From assembly GCA_937124965.1 (NCBI GenBank), contig CAKZLB010000013.1:425154-489153 (forward strand): DNA of 64,000 nt. Direction: 5' to 3'. The translations under genes and the position numbers were made by a program. This document shows, piece after piece, positions 17,820-27,645 of the stretch (position 1 is its first letter; each line of letters opens with the position of its first letter). This DNA is from an uncultured Bacteroidota bacterium. Lineage in GTDB: Bacteria; Bacteroidota; Bacteroidia; NS11-12g; UBA9320. The notes under the pieces are model-generated. The model was not told the DNA's origin, made no database searches, and saw nothing but the letters and a program-made list of their open reading frames with translations.

Positions 17820-19529
17820 TCAATCTCTTACAAGTATATCCTTAACCATAAGCTCAAGAGTCGAATTTCCTTTATAATTATTCTCTTCAATAGTATAAAG
17901 TACGTCAAACCGTTTTCCTTTTTTTAGGGATTGGTAGAGATGTCCAAATCCAAATGCTGTTGCGCCAATTGCCTTGTCTGAATTAGATGACACAATATTT
18001 AGCTTAAGATGTTTGCTTCCTGCACCCATTGTTCTCAAACCTCCTGTGTCGAACACATTATTAGATCGAAAAACAGGCCTCATATTATTCGGACCAAATG
18101 GCCCAAACTTCTGTAAATTCTCGTATAATTTTTCTTTAACAGCCGAAAGCTTCAATTCCGTTTCATATAATAACTTGCGGGTTAAATCGTCTTCTGTCAA
18201 GGAACTCGCTTGTGTTTCAAACGCCAATCTAAAAGCATCCAAGTTTTCGGGCTTTAGCGACATACCCGCTGCAAACTTATGTCCGCCAAATTGTTCTAAA
18301 TACTCCGAACAATGTGTAAGTGCATCGTGTATGTCAAAAGTCTCAATGGAACGAGCTGAACCGACAATTTTATCCCCTGATTTGGTGAGAACGATGGTCG
18401 GTTTATAATGGTGCTCCATTAAGCGACTTGCCACAATGCCAACAACTCCTTTATGCCAATGTGGTTGATATACTAGTGTTGTTTTCTTGTTGTCATATTC
18501 TTGGTCCTCACGAATTAGTTGAAGTGCTTCGTCCGTTATTGTTGAATCCAGTGCCCTTCGCTCAACGTTGTATTTATTTAAATCATTTGCAAACTTTCCT
18601 GCATCAAAATCTGAATCAGCCAACAGCAGTTTCACGGCTGATTTTGCACTTGCTAATCTTCCAGCAGCATTAATACGTGGCCCAATCATAAAAACCACGT
18701 TAGTTATGTCAATAACCCGATCCTTCATAAAAAGGTCCATGATTTTTTTTAATCCTTGCGTAGGATTTGTTGCAAGCTTTTGCAATCCGAAATGTGCCAA
18801 GGTTCTATTTTCCCCAGTAATTGGGACTAAATCTGATGCAATACTAACAGCGACCATATCCAAACAGTCGTATGCCATTTCTTCTGGATGGCCCCAGAAC
18901 GAACAAAGTGCTTGCACTAACTTAAACCCTACTCCACAAGCTGAAAGTTCGTTAAAAGGGTAATTGCAGTCATCCTGCTTTGCATCTAAAACGGCTATTG
19001 CATTAGGAGTTGTACTTCCAACCTCGTGGTGATCACAAATTATAAAATCAACACCGTTTTGCTGACCTTTCTTAACCAAATCAACGGATCGAATACCACA
19101 ATCAAGCGTAATAATTAAATCGACCTTCTGTTTAATGGCTAATTCAACGGCCTTATTTGAAAGTCCGTACCCTTCTGTTTCTCTGTCTGGGATGTAGTAT
19201 TCAAGTTCAGTAAAAAACTGTCGTAAGAAACTAAACATCAACGCAACACTTGTTGTACCGTCGACATCATAATCACCATAAATCCATATCTTATGATTTG
19301 AGTTGAGGGCTTGATCAATGCGATTGACCGCTAAGTCCATATCCTTCATTAAAAAAGGATCATGAAGGTCTGTAAGGGAAGGTAAAAAGAAGTTTTTTAC
19401 TTTCTCTTTTGAATCGATACCTCTGTTGAGAAGTAAAATTGCATAAAAAGGGGTTACACCTAACTCTTCGGATTTTTGTACAAGATATTCTCGTTCGTAT
19501 TTCTTAGTTTCTTTCCAAAGATTGGGCAT
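17820..19529 (-). CDS. recJ: Single-stranded-DNA-specific exonuclease RecJ
   Basis: A 569-residue 5'-3' ssDNA exonuclease for recombination and repair. DHH-family metal motifs are intact: GDYDVDGTTS (86-90 for DYDVD), LDCG, and CDHHEVG (D166-H168). The DHHA1 part has GPRINAAGR and GGHKFAAGMS, and a C-terminal OB-like domain follows. Length and motif order are normal. It lies 8 bases downstream of the PfkB kinase gene and is probably co-transcribed. Confidence 0.96.
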   Translation of the reverse strand: MPNLWKETKKYEREYLVQKSEELGVTPFYAILLLNRGIDSKEKVKNFFLPSLTDLHDPFLMKDMDLAVNRIDQALNSNHKIWIYGDYDVDGTTSVALMFSFLRQFFTELEYYIPDRETEGYGLSNKAVELAIKQKVDLIITLDCGIRSVDLVKKGQQNGVDFIICDHHEVGSTTPNAIAVLDAKQDDCNYPFNELSACGVGFKLVQALCSFWGHPEEMAYDCLDMVAVSIASDLVPITGENRTLAHFGLQKLATNPTQGLKKIMDLFMKDRVIDITNVVFMIGPRINAAGRLASAKSAVKLLLADSDFDAGKFANDLNKYNVERRALDSTITDEALQLIREDQEYDNKKTTLVYQPHWHKGVVGIVASRLMEHHYKPTIVLTKSGDKIVGSARSIETFDIHDALTHCSEYLEQFGGHKFAAGMSLKPENLDAFRLAFETQASSLTEDDLTRKLLYETELKLSAVKEKLYENLQKFGPFGPNNMRPVFRSNNVFDTGGLRTMGAGSKHLKLNIVSSNSDKAIGATAFGFGHLYQSLKKGKRFDVLYTIEENNYKGNSTLELMVKDILVRD

Positions 19530-19537
19530 AGGTTATT

Positions 19538-20464
19538 TTATATCGAAAGGCTTATATCTACCGATGATAAACTTATAAATGCTTGAACGCGATTTTCGAT
19601 TTCTTTGTTAGTTAAACCAATTAAACGTTCTGTACCGAACTTTTCGACACAAAAAGACGCCATAGCAGAACCATATATTACAGCGCGTTTCATGTTTTCA
19701 AAGCTGATATCATCAGTTTTGGCAAGGTACGAAATAAATCCGCCAGCAAACGAGTCTCCGGCTCCTGTCGGGTCAAATACTTCTTCCAACGGCAATGCGG
19801 GAGCAGAAAAGATATTATTTTCATGAAATAGTAAGGCACCATGTTCCCCTTTTTTGATAACCAAATACGAAGGGCCCATTTCCATTATTTTTCTACTGGC
19901 TTTCACAAGGCTATATTCTCCACTCAACTGACGCGCTTCTTCGTCATTGATGATTAAGACATCAATTTTCTTTAATGTTTCTGTCAGTTCAGGCAAAGCA
20001 ATATCCATCCAAAAATTCATGGTATCCATGGCTACAAGTTTTGGACGGTTTTCTAGTCTATCAATTACCGTATGTTGTACTTGAGGAGATAAGTTTCCTA
20101 ACATCAGGTATTTACAATCCTGATAGCTACTTGGTATTACAGGATCAAAGTTTTCTAAAACATTCAATTCGGTAACAAGTGTATCACGGCTATTCATATC
20201 GTTGTGATACCTGCCACTCCAAAAGAACGACTTTTCGCCTTCTTTAATCTGCAGTCCTTCAGTATCTACACCCATTTTTTGTAGTAAGTTGATGTGTTCT
20301 TCCGGGAAGTCCTCTCCTACTACAGCCACTAGATTAATGTTATTTGTATGATACGAAGACACCATAGAAATATATGTTGCCGCACCTCCAATGATTTTGT
20401 CTGTTTTTCCGAAAGGAGTTTCAATTGCGTCAAACGCAACACTGCCAATAATTAATAAGCTCAT
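19538..20464 (-). CDS. PfkB-family carbohydrate/nucleoside kinase
   Basis: A 308-residue ribokinase-like kinase: N-terminal GSVAFDAIETPFG and GGAATYIS, the NDEEARQL motif, and the C-terminal DPTGAGDSFAGGF anion hole with the catalytic Asp. The Bacteroidota form ('sugar kinase' next to recJ) has no assigned substrate. No sugar operon surrounds it. Confidence 0.9.
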   Translation of the reverse strand: MSLLIIGSVAFDAIETPFGKTDKIIGGAATYISMVSSYHTNNINLVAVVGEDFPEEHINLLQKMGVDTEGLQIKEGEKSFFWSGRYHNDMNSRDTLVTELNVLENFDPVIPSSYQDCKYLMLGNLSPQVQHTVIDRLENRPKLVAMDTMNFWMDIALPELTETLKKIDVLIINDEEARQLSGEYSLVKASRKIMEMGPSYLVIKKGEHGALLFHENNIFSAPALPLEEVFDPTGAGDSFAGGFISYLAKTDDISFENMKRAVIYGSAMASFCVEKFGTERLIGLTNKEIENRVQAFISLSSVDISLSI

Positions 20465-20548
20465 CGAATTTTTTTTTGGTGCAAAAATGCGATAAAATAT
20501 TTCTTAAAATATTTTTCAAAAAAGTATTTTTCATATCAGCTATTCAAT

Positions 20549-20556
20549 TATTTTTG
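20549..20556 (+). promoter_or_regulatory. -7 box for tRNA-Asn
   Basis: TATTTTTG matches TAnnTTTG and lies 18 bases before the tRNA 5' end. -33 TTG not seen at the usual spacing. Confidence 0.45.
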
Positions 20557-20574
20557 CACCTCTTTTAGAAAGAA

Positions 20575-20648
20575 GCCTCATTAGCTCAGTTGGTTAGAGC
20601 GACGGACTGTTAATCCGCAGGTCCCAGGTTCGAGTCCTGGATGGGGCG
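20575..20648 (+). tRNA. trnN: tRNA-Asn (GTT)
   Basis: A 74-base cloverleaf. Acceptor GCCTCAT pairs with ATGGGGC (one G-T), D-arm GCTC/GAGC, anticodon loop CTGTTAA with anticodon GTT, T-arm CCAGG-TTCGAGT-CCTGG, discriminator G. The CCA end is not encoded. The outer anticodon-stem pair (27-43) is A-C, a mismatch. A terminator begins ten bases after the gene. Confidence 0.97.
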
Positions 20649-20657
20649 CGGATAATC

Positions 20658-20688
20658 AAAGCCTTGCACGACAGTGCAGGGCTTTTTT
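20658..20688 (+). terminator. Terminator of tRNA-Asn
   Basis: AAGCCTTGCAC, loop GACA, GTGCAGGGCTT (one G-T pair), then a T-run. A second, looser AAAGCC...GGCTTT inverted repeat follows at about 20731-20768. Confidence 0.9.
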
Positions 20689-20907
20689 ATTGAGTAAAGG
20701 CCAAGTTGACTTGAGACTTTGTGAAATGAGAAAGCCCTGAGCAGTCTGCACAGCAGAGTGCTGGCTTTGATTCCTTTCTTAGCCTGACTGGGACACGACT
20801 GCAACGAAGTGAAAGGAGAAATCAAGGATGGGATAAAGTACTTTCTTAGCCCTTGTAATCGTACTTTAATCTAGCTAATACAGCATTTCAGAATTGATCA
20901 AAACTGA

Positions 20908-21651
20908 TTATTGTTCTAACCAGTTTTTAAATTTTGAAACTTTTAAGCGACTAACTACCGGTTTTACTTCAGTATTTGCGGAAAGACTGAGTATAATTTT
21001 CCTATTAAAATAGGGCTGATAAGACTTAATGGAATCTCTACAAACCAACATTTGTCTATTTATCCTAAAGAATTGTTTTGGGTCACAAACCGATTCAATG
21101 TATTCTATTTTTTTAAAAACAGGTGATTTTTTACCGCTAAAAGAATGAAGATAAGTCACTTCATTCTGAATACTAAAATAGGCTATTTCTTCTACCTTAA
21201 ACACAATTGTTTGATCTTGAAATTGACTTAAAAAATGCTGCTGGTAGTTCGTCTTCTCTTGACTAAATGTAATAGGTGTTTTGGGGTTTAATTTAGAAAC
21301 TAATGTTTGGTACTTTGTCAATGAATTATGGATTTCATTGTTTCTGAAAGGTTTGAGAATGTAGTCTATACCATTGTTTCTTATCGCTTTGAGAGCATAG
21401 TCATCGTAGGCTGTGCAGAATATAATTGGCGTATATATGTCCACGTGATTAAAAATCTCAAAACTTAATCCATCTGCCAATTGAATATCAAAAAACAATA
21501 AATCTAAACTATTTTGATATTTCACTAAATAAGCTACGGCTTCTGCAATACTTTCTACCATATCCACCACAAGAAAATTATCGTCTTCTTCGATTGTTTC
21601 TTTTAATAGCTTGGCGGTATGTAGCTCATCTTCAACTATTAATACGTTCAT
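20908..21651 (-). CDS. LytTR-family response regulator
   Basis: 247 residues: receiver domain with phosphoacceptor D55 (LLFFDIQLADG) and LKPF (K100), and a C-terminal LytTR DNA-binding domain (IAYFSIQNEVTYLHS, FFRINRQMLV). It overlaps the upstream sensor kinase gene by 20 bases, so the two form a LytS/LytR-type pair. They close an operon for an ABC export system, so the pair probably senses membrane or drug stress and controls that operon. Confidence 0.93.
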   Translation of the reverse strand: MNVLIVEDELHTAKLLKETIEEDDNFLVVDMVESIAEAVAYLVKYQNSLDLLFFDIQLADGLSFEIFNHVDIYTPIIFCTAYDDYALKAIRNNGIDYILKPFRNNEIHNSLTKYQTLVSKLNPKTPITFSQEKTNYQQHFLSQFQDQTIVFKVEEIAYFSIQNEVTYLHSFSGKKSPVFKKIEYIESVCDPKQFFRINRQMLVCRDSIKSYQPYFNRKIILSLSANTEVKPVVSRLKVSKFKNWLEQ

Positions 21652-22630
21652 TTTCAGGGCTAATTAGTTTCAATCTTACTTTGAAAATACCATTTTGATT
21701 GGATGCAATCACGCCTTTGTCAATACCAAGTAACTTATACCTTCTTTCTATTAGTTTTAATCCCATACCTGTAGTCGGTTCTTGAGTCATCTTTTCTCGC
21801 ACAGTATTAATCACTTCAAAATAACCATCTGTTGTGCTAATAATTTGAATATGTAAAGGTTTTTTAGAAGACATACTGTTATGCTTAAAACAGTTTTCGA
21901 CTACATTCTGTAGTGCGAAGGAGGGCAAAACATAATTGGAATATGGTTTCTCGATAGTTGAAATTTCAAAATTAACCGCATCTTCATTTCTACTTTTCAT
22001 CAGCTCTAGATATGAATTTAAAAGAGTTAGTTCTTCTGATATCGCCAAAATAGTTTCTTCAGAATACTTCAATGTACTTCTATAAAAATCTGATAAGCTT
22101 AAAATGAATTCTTCTGATTTACTATGGTTTTGTCTCACCATAGAACGCAAGGTGTTTAGGCTATTGAATAGAAAATGAGGGTCAATTTGCTTGCGAAGAC
22201 TTTGTAATTGGGCTTTGTAGTTTTCTTTCGATAGCTGCTCCCTTTCAATTTTTAACTGATCTATTTTTCGCTGAGACTCTCTGTTATATTGTATGATTAA
22301 AAGTATTAAAAACACAAATATTATTCTAATAAATTCCTTGGCTTCAAAACTATAATTTCCTTTAAACCCCAAGGAAAAAGATATGAATGATACAATTATT
22401 AAAAATAGAGGTGTAGAGATAGATAGGTAAACGATTTGCTTAACGGAATCTTTAAATCTCCAAGAAACAGCCAGTAACTTCCACAACGAAAAAAGTACAG
22501 CAGAAGTGTACACCCATTTATAAACTAACGGTATCGCTGGTGCAGAATTATTATCAGCTAGAAAAAATCCAATGCCCGGTAAGGACGCCGAAAGTAATAT
22601 GGGTAATATATTATATGTTTTTAACTTCAT
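21632..22630 (-). CDS. LytS-type sensor histidine kinase
   Basis: 332 residues with four or so membrane segments (about 8-24, 38-55, 67-90, 100-114), a short coiled coil, and the His-kinase domain with phosphoacceptor H152 in QIDPHFLFNSLNTLRSM, then NVVENCFKHN (N-box) and GMGLKLIERRYKLLG (G-box). There is no large periplasmic sensor domain, so the signal is likely within or at the membrane. Its ATG overlaps the stop of the ABC ATPase gene by 4 bases. Confidence 0.92.
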   Translation of the reverse strand: MKLKTYNILPILLSASLPGIGFFLADNNSAPAIPLVYKWVYTSAVLFSLWKLLAVSWRFKDSVKQIVYLSISTPLFLIIVSFISFSLGFKGNYSFEAKEFIRIIFVFLILLIIQYNRESQRKIDQLKIEREQLSKENYKAQLQSLRKQIDPHFLFNSLNTLRSMVRQNHSKSEEFILSLSDFYRSTLKYSEETILAISEELTLLNSYLELMKSRNEDAVNFEISTIEKPYSNYVLPSFALQNVVENCFKHNSMSSKKPLHIQIISTTDGYFEVINTVREKMTQEPTTGMGLKLIERRYKLLGIDKGVIASNQNGIFKVRLKLISPENERINS

Positions 22631-23295
22631 ACTATTCTACCATCTGCTAATTCAATAATCCTATCGCAATTAGCGGCAAAATCATCATCGTGGGTAACGG
22701 CTATAATAGTTTGGCCTCGCTCTTTGGAAAATCTTCTAAAAAGGTCAAAAATATTTTCAGCATTTTTACTATCTAAATTCCCTGTGGGTTCATCACCCAT
22801 AATTATGGCAGGAGAATTTATTAATGCCCTAGCAATAGCAACACGTTGTTGCTGACCACCAGAAATTCTAGAAGCTTTTTTGTGCTCTTGCCCTTTGATG
22901 TCAAGCAAATCAATGAGCTCCAGTGCTTCAGCTTCTATTTCTTCTTTACTTTTTTTATTTAATTTAAGTGCTGGTAGCATTATGTTATCCAGCACTGTGA
23001 AGTCGGTTAAAAGATAGTGGAACTGAAAAACAAAGCCTATATGCTCGTTTCGAAAACGGGCCAAGTTCTTTTTGCTTTGACCTGTAATTTGTGTTCCGTC
23101 TATAACTATGTTTCCGTTGTAGCTGGTATCCATAGTAGAAAGCAGATACAATAAAGTCGATTTACCAGAACCTGATTTTCCCATAATGGCAACAAACTCA
23201 CCCTTATCGACTTCAAAAGAAATATCCTTTAGAACGTGAAATTCTGTTGGGGTATAAAAATATTTGTTTGTGTTTTGAACCTGTAATGCTTTCAT
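22627..23295 (-). CDS. ABC transporter ATP-binding protein (MacB/LolD type)
   Basis: 222 residues: Walker A GKSGSGKS (39-46), signature ISGGQQQRVAIARAL, Walker B PAIIMGDEPTGNLD, H-loop VTHDDDFA. This is the class that drives MacB/LolCDE-type mechanotransmission systems. It works with the FtsX-like permease encoded 10 bases upstream and the TolC/HlyD partners of the same operon. Confidence 0.94.
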   Translation of the reverse strand: MKALQVQNTNKYFYTPTEFHVLKDISFEVDKGEFVAIMGKSGSGKSTLLYLLSTMDTSYNGNIVIDGTQITGQSKKNLARFRNEHIGFVFQFHYLLTDFTVLDNIMLPALKLNKKSKEEIEAEALELIDLLDIKGQEHKKASRISGGQQQRVAIARALINSPAIIMGDEPTGNLDSKNAENIFDLFRRFSKERGQTIIAVTHDDDFAANCDRIIELADGRIV

Positions 23296-23305
23296 AATTT
23301 TGTAT

Positions 23306-24541
23306 TTAACCTCTTAATGTATCAACGGGGTCTAATTTTGATGCTCTTAAAGCAGGCAGGTATCCTGCAATAAAAGTTATGACAAGTCCGAATAAAAACG
23401 CTAAAGCATAGTCTTGAGGATTATAATTCATTGGTAGTGAGTCCAAAAGCCCTAGTTGGAAGGGAGTATTGTCAATAATTCTTGAAATAATATTTCCAAA
23501 AACTAAACCAGCTATACCTCCCAAGAAACCAATAAAAATCGACTGTAAAAGAAAAATCTCTATTATATCTTTACTGTTAAACCCCATTGCATTTAGGATG
23601 GCAATTTCCTTGATTTTTTCGTTTACGGTCATCGTCATAATATTATAAATACCAAATCCTGCAACAATGAGAATTGTTAAGGAAGTGGCTATGGCAATAA
23701 TATTCCGAAGCAGTTCTCCCGAGTCCATTTGGGCATTGCCCTCCTGCCAGGGTTCTACTTTGTATTGAGTGAGAGGCTGTATACTTTTGGCTATGTCAGT
23801 TGCATTTTTATATTCATCTACATCAATCATAAGATCGGTTGCGTAACTTTTATTTTTGTTTAAAAGCTGACGAGCAACATCTATATTAACTAATGCACGT
23901 GACCTGTCTAAACTAGCAGCTCCTGTTTCTATTGTTCCTACTACTTTAAAAACTTTTGAAACTCCATCTGAAGTTTGTATCGTTATATTGTCATTCAGAC
24001 TTACACCAATAATTTCAGCTAATCCAGTACCAAGGATAATACCGTTATTGCGTTTATCCAGATCGTATAAGTTTCCCTGAACTATATTTTCTGCAGTCCC
24101 AAAAACGTTGTTTTCTTCCTGAGTTTCTATACCAGATAGATTGGCATTTATTTTTGACACTCCATTTCTAATAAACACATTTTGATTGAGTTGAGCCGCA
24201 ATGCCAGTAATCTCATTTATATCTTTAAGGCCTTTTTTAATTTCGTCAATGTTCTTAATTCCTTCTGTGTATCTTATATTTTTTGCATTGCTTACTAATA
24301 CTAATTCATCAGCCTTATTTCGAGTAATAATTGCTCTTGGATCACCTTTGAGTTCATTGTAGATTTTAATATGTGACATAGCAGAAAATGTTATGTCAGA
24401 TTGAAAGGTGTTAACGCCATCCATAAAACTATTCATAAACACATACATAGAGATACCAAACATTACACTAAGTACAGCAGCAACAAGTTGTTTAATTCGT
24501 GCTGTTAAAAAAACTTGAACTATTTTTTGATTTGTAGTCAT
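23306..24541 (-). CDS. ABC transporter permease (FtsX/LolC-like)
   Basis: 411 residues in the MacB/LolC layout: an N-terminal membrane helix (about 15-37), a long periplasmic domain (about 40-280) and three C-terminal membrane helices (about 282-305, 325-355, 375-400). The end ALRASKLDPVDTLRG is a hallmark of FtsX-like permeases. It overlaps the HlyD-like gene stop/start by 4 bases. The substrate could be a lipid, peptide or drug. Confidence 0.93.
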   Translation of the reverse strand: MTTNQKIVQVFLTARIKQLVAAVLSVMFGISMYVFMNSFMDGVNTFQSDITFSAMSHIKIYNELKGDPRAIITRNKADELVLVSNAKNIRYTEGIKNIDEIKKGLKDINEITGIAAQLNQNVFIRNGVSKINANLSGIETQEENNVFGTAENIVQGNLYDLDKRNNGIILGTGLAEIIGVSLNDNITIQTSDGVSKVFKVVGTIETGAASLDRSRALVNIDVARQLLNKNKSYATDLMIDVDEYKNATDIAKSIQPLTQYKVEPWQEGNAQMDSGELLRNIIAIATSLTILIVAGFGIYNIMTMTVNEKIKEIAILNAMGFNSKDIIEIFLLQSIFIGFLGGIAGLVFGNIISRIIDNTPFQLGLLDSLPMNYNPQDYALAFLFGLVITFIAGYLPALRASKLDPVDTLRG

Positions 24542-25611
24542 TGCTTAAGAATTACATCATTTTCAGAAATGCCAGACTTTATTTCTATCCATTTACTATC
24601 ACTAAATCCAACCTCAACATCTATCACATCACCATTTTCTAGTTGCACTTTATTGTTTTTTATGTAAGCGGTGGGTATCAATAAAACATCATTCTTTTTA
24701 CTGGTTTGAATATTGGCTTGTAATTGAGTACCTGAAAATAACTTCTCTGGTAGTTCATCAAATTTGGCTTCGATTATATAAGATTGATTAGCTTCATTAA
24801 AGCTTGGGTAAATTTTTGACACTTTTGCTTTAAACGTCTTATCGAGGTAGGTATTTATACTCACAATGACGGTTTGGTTCAATTGGATTTTAGTAATATC
24901 TTCTTCAGATACAAAGAGCTTTATAATAAAATCACCTTGACCAATTTTCGCAACAGCTTCTCCTTTTCGCACAAGTTCACCGGACTTTTTATAGACATTC
25001 AATACCTGCCCAGGGGTGTTTGATTTCAATATGTAATCATTTAAAAGAGCTTTTTGTGTATTGAGTTGTACATGATTTCTATTTACCGCAAGGTTTAAAG
25101 ACTTTTGTAAGTCGTTATAATTTTCTTGATGCCCTGACAAGTTGTTTTGAGAAGCCTCATATTGTAATTTCATTTTTTCGAAATCCAACTTAGAGACGGA
25201 TTTTTTGTCCCACAATTCTTTGTAAACGAGATAGTTGTTTTTGTCAAATGCCAATTGCTCTTTTGCTTGATTAATTTGTGATTGCAAATTTTGAAGTTGT
25301 GCTGACTGTGGCGAAGCATTTACACGAGAATCATTGAGGACGATTTGTGCATCCATAGCTTTATTACTTTGAACTTCGTTACCTAAAGTAGCAATTACTT
25401 GGTTTTCTTTTATGATATCACCTTCATTAATTTCTAATGACGTTATAAGGCCATCTGCAAGAGCGGAAACTATATACTCGTCTTCCATTTCCATTGTTCC
25501 GCTCGCAAAAACTACTTCTTGAACATTTTTCTTAATAGGAGAAGTCGATTCTTGTTCCTCACAACTGGTGAGCAAAAGAAAAGCCAGTATGTATGTATAA
25601 TGTATCTTCAT
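24538..25611 (-). CDS. HlyD/MacA-type periplasmic adaptor lipoprotein
   Basis: About 357 residues from the ATG at 25611, selected because it gives a short lipoprotein signal (MKIHYTYILAFLLLTSC) and leaves one base after the TolC stop. Barrel-sandwich halves (ADGLITSLEINEGDIIKEN; LKSNTPGQVLNVYKKSGE) flank a coiled-coil hairpin (about 95-190). It would bridge the ABC permease and the TolC channel. Confidence 0.92.
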   Translation of the reverse strand: MKIHYTYILAFLLLTSCEEQESTSPIKKNVQEVVFASGTMEMEDEYIVSALADGLITSLEINEGDIIKENQVIATLGNEVQSNKAMDAQIVLNDSRVNASPQSAQLQNLQSQINQAKEQLAFDKNNYLVYKELWDKKSVSKLDFEKMKLQYEASQNNLSGHQENYNDLQKSLNLAVNRNHVQLNTQKALLNDYILKSNTPGQVLNVYKKSGELVRKGEAVAKIGQGDFIIKLFVSEEDITKIQLNQTVIVSINTYLDKTFKAKVSKIYPSFNEANQSYIIEAKFDELPEKLFSGTQLQANIQTSKKNDVLLIPTAYIKNNKVQLENGDVIDVEVGFSDSKWIEIKSGISENDVILKQ

Positions 25612-25612
25612 T

Positions 25613-26956
25613 TTACTTTGAATTAAAATCAATCTGACGTATGTATTTTTTATATTTTGAAAGCGTCAAAGAAGCTAGGCTACTTAAATAATTATTTTGT
25701 GCATGCAGTAGTTCTTTGTAATTATCTAGGCGATTATCTAAACTTAATAATCCGCTTTGATATAAATTTTCGGAATGTTGGTCATTCTTTTTCTGTAGCA
25801 CTAAAATTTGCTCATTATCACTAAGCTGAGTTAGTCCTTGTGATAATTGCAATTGTAATAACTCATCTTCTTTTTGAAGCTCTATCTTGAAACTTTCTAA
25901 TTCAAGTTTTTGAAGTTGTATGTTGATTTTAGATTGCTCTATTTTTCTTTCAGCCGAAAAGTCAAAAAGATTCATACTTAAAGTCGCACCGAAAATTTGT
26001 TGCGGTAGTACGTTAGCATTAGAAAAGCCAATGAAATCATCAGTAGCCCAAGTTCTGCTGTTTTGATATATTAAACTTAAGGTTGGATACCTAAGAGCTT
26101 TTGTTTGTTTCAATTGTGCTTCTGAACTAAATAAATTGGCTTTTTGCAAGAGCAATTGTGGATGAGCTTGTAAACTTGTGGAGTTTAGTAAATCAAATTG
26201 TTCAAAGTCATCTTCTATTTTAATTGTGTCTTGCGTATGCAACTGACTTTGAAGCTGGACATAATATTGCTGCAAGCTATTTTGGCTCAGTTTTAATTGA
26301 CTTGTTGTTTGTCTACTATTAATTAGAGCCTGATTGTATGCTGATTCGCTAATTGTGCCTTTTTGGAATTGATTCAACGCATTATTCAGAATAGTATCTG
26401 AAACGGCTACATTTTCTTCATAGACCTTTATGCTTTCTTGAGTCAGCAGTATAGAATAATAAGTAGAAGCCAATTGATTATATAGGTTAAAGCGATTTAT
26501 CTCTGTGGTGGCCTCGGCTTTAGAAAGCTCTATTTTAGAAACTTCAACGGCAAATATTCTCTGAAAATTCAGTACATCCCATTTAGCTTGTAAGCTTCCA
26601 TTATATTGATATTTAGTACCAAATACGACTTCTGAAAACTCACCTTCCGGGGCTGATGGGTTAAAAATTTGAGCTGGTATTAAATTTGGCTGAAGTGTAA
26701 TATTATCATTGTATCCCAATGAAGCACTTAAATCAGGCAGCAAATCTGATTTTTTCTCTTTCACTTTTGACAAAAACAATTGTTCGTTTTCGCTAGCAGT
26801 TTTTAAAATGATTGCATTGTCATCAGCATAAGCAAAAAGTTCGTCTATTGAATGGAATACTACTTGAGCATTAGAATCTGGTGGCGATATTTGAGCAAAT
26901 AATTTGCTTCCAAAGATTCCAAGAGTAAATAGTAGAATTACAAATTTCATCCTCAT
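25613..26956 (-). CDS. TolC-family outer membrane efflux protein
   Basis: 447 residues with a signal peptide ending at LFAQ and two outer-membrane-efflux repeats rich in long Gln/Leu helices. YSILLTQESIKVYEENV and ALRYPTLSLIYQNSRTW are typical of the family. It gives the tripartite system its outer membrane channel. Confidence 0.93.
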   Translation of the reverse strand: MRMKFVILLFTLGIFGSKLFAQISPPDSNAQVVFHSIDELFAYADDNAIILKTASENEQLFLSKVKEKKSDLLPDLSASLGYNDNITLQPNLIPAQIFNPSAPEGEFSEVVFGTKYQYNGSLQAKWDVLNFQRIFAVEVSKIELSKAEATTEINRFNLYNQLASTYYSILLTQESIKVYEENVAVSDTILNNALNQFQKGTISESAYNQALINSRQTTSQLKLSQNSLQQYYVQLQSQLHTQDTIKIEDDFEQFDLLNSTSLQAHPQLLLQKANLFSSEAQLKQTKALRYPTLSLIYQNSRTWATDDFIGFSNANVLPQQIFGATLSMNLFDFSAERKIEQSKINIQLQKLELESFKIELQKEDELLQLQLSQGLTQLSDNEQILVLQKKNDQHSENLYQSGLLSLDNRLDNYKELLHAQNNYLSSLASLTLSKYKKYIRQIDFNSK

Positions 26957-26973
26957 TTAAATATTTTTACGGT

Positions 26974-27645
26974 TTATAAATTAACTGGGCCTTGCCAAGA
27001 ATCTTGATTGTTTTCGGCACGTATGTTTAGTGTCGGGTTGGGTAATTCTAAAGTCAGTTCTTCAGTAATGAGTCTTTCTTCAATTTGCCAATCATCAGGT
27101 ATGATAGGAATATCTGTAGTTCTATTTGCATCACGAGAAATAAGAATGTATTCCTCCCCATCAGGAGAAATTAAGACAGATAGAGTTCTGCCCGCATCAA
27201 ACGTAACTTCGTGGAATTTGGCTATATATCTACCAGCAAGTAAACCTTGATCATTCCTAGGTAAAGATACATCCATTTCAACAATTTGGGCATTAAAAAG
27301 CCATTTGTAACCAAAGTGTTCTGCCGTAGTAAAATCACCATCTTGGCTCGCATCTGGGGAGCGAAGAAATCGAGCAAAATTTGGCATTCCCTCACGAGGT
27401 TCATTTTTTCTCCACATTTTGGGTAGTTGTATCGAGTCAAATTGTTCTTGGGTGAGAATATCTTCGTTAGTCCAAACTAAAATGGAATCGGGAGAAATTA
27501 TGTTTACCAACTCGAAACCAATACGAACTTCTTCAGTTACCAGTTCTTCTTCAGGTGATACATCATCATCTTTACTGCAACCAATTAAATAAATAAGGGA
27601 AAATAGCAGTAGAAGCTTTGTAGAAATTTTAATTGTCTTTGTCAA
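26974..27645 (-). CDS. Lipoprotein of unknown function in the export operon
   Basis: 223 residues with a lipoprotein signal (LIYLIGC, then SKDDD). The mature domain has no motif I recognise; its strands include YIAKFHEVTFDAGRTLSVLI. It overlaps the upstream membrane-protein gene by 17 bases and lies 17 bases before tolC, so it is part of the operon. It could be a substrate-binding or signal-sensing accessory of the exporter. Confidence 0.78.
   Translation of the reverse strand: MTKTIKISTKLLLLFSLIYLIGCSKDDDVSPEEELVTEEVRIGFELVNIISPDSILVWTNEDILTQEQFDSIQLPKMWRKNEPREGMPNFARFLRSPDASQDGDFTTAEHFGYKWLFNAQIVEMDVSLPRNDQGLLAGRYIAKFHEVTFDAGRTLSVLISPDGEEYILISRDANRTTDIPIIPDDWQIEERLITEELTLELPNPTLNIRAENNQDSWQGPVNL

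Noticed and set aside
18568-18963. 131-codon plus-strand frame (and another at 17974-18408)
   Set aside because: Antisense shadows of recJ, whose catalytic motifs are complete on the minus strand.
20649-20907. tRNA-associated integration site
   Set aside because: The region after tRNA-Asn has repeats, but no repeat of the tRNA 3' end and no integrase was found in the window.
27222-27440. 72-codon minus-strand frame inside the export-operon lipoprotein
   Set aside because: Different frame of a longer gene with a clear lipobox; no start signal of its own.
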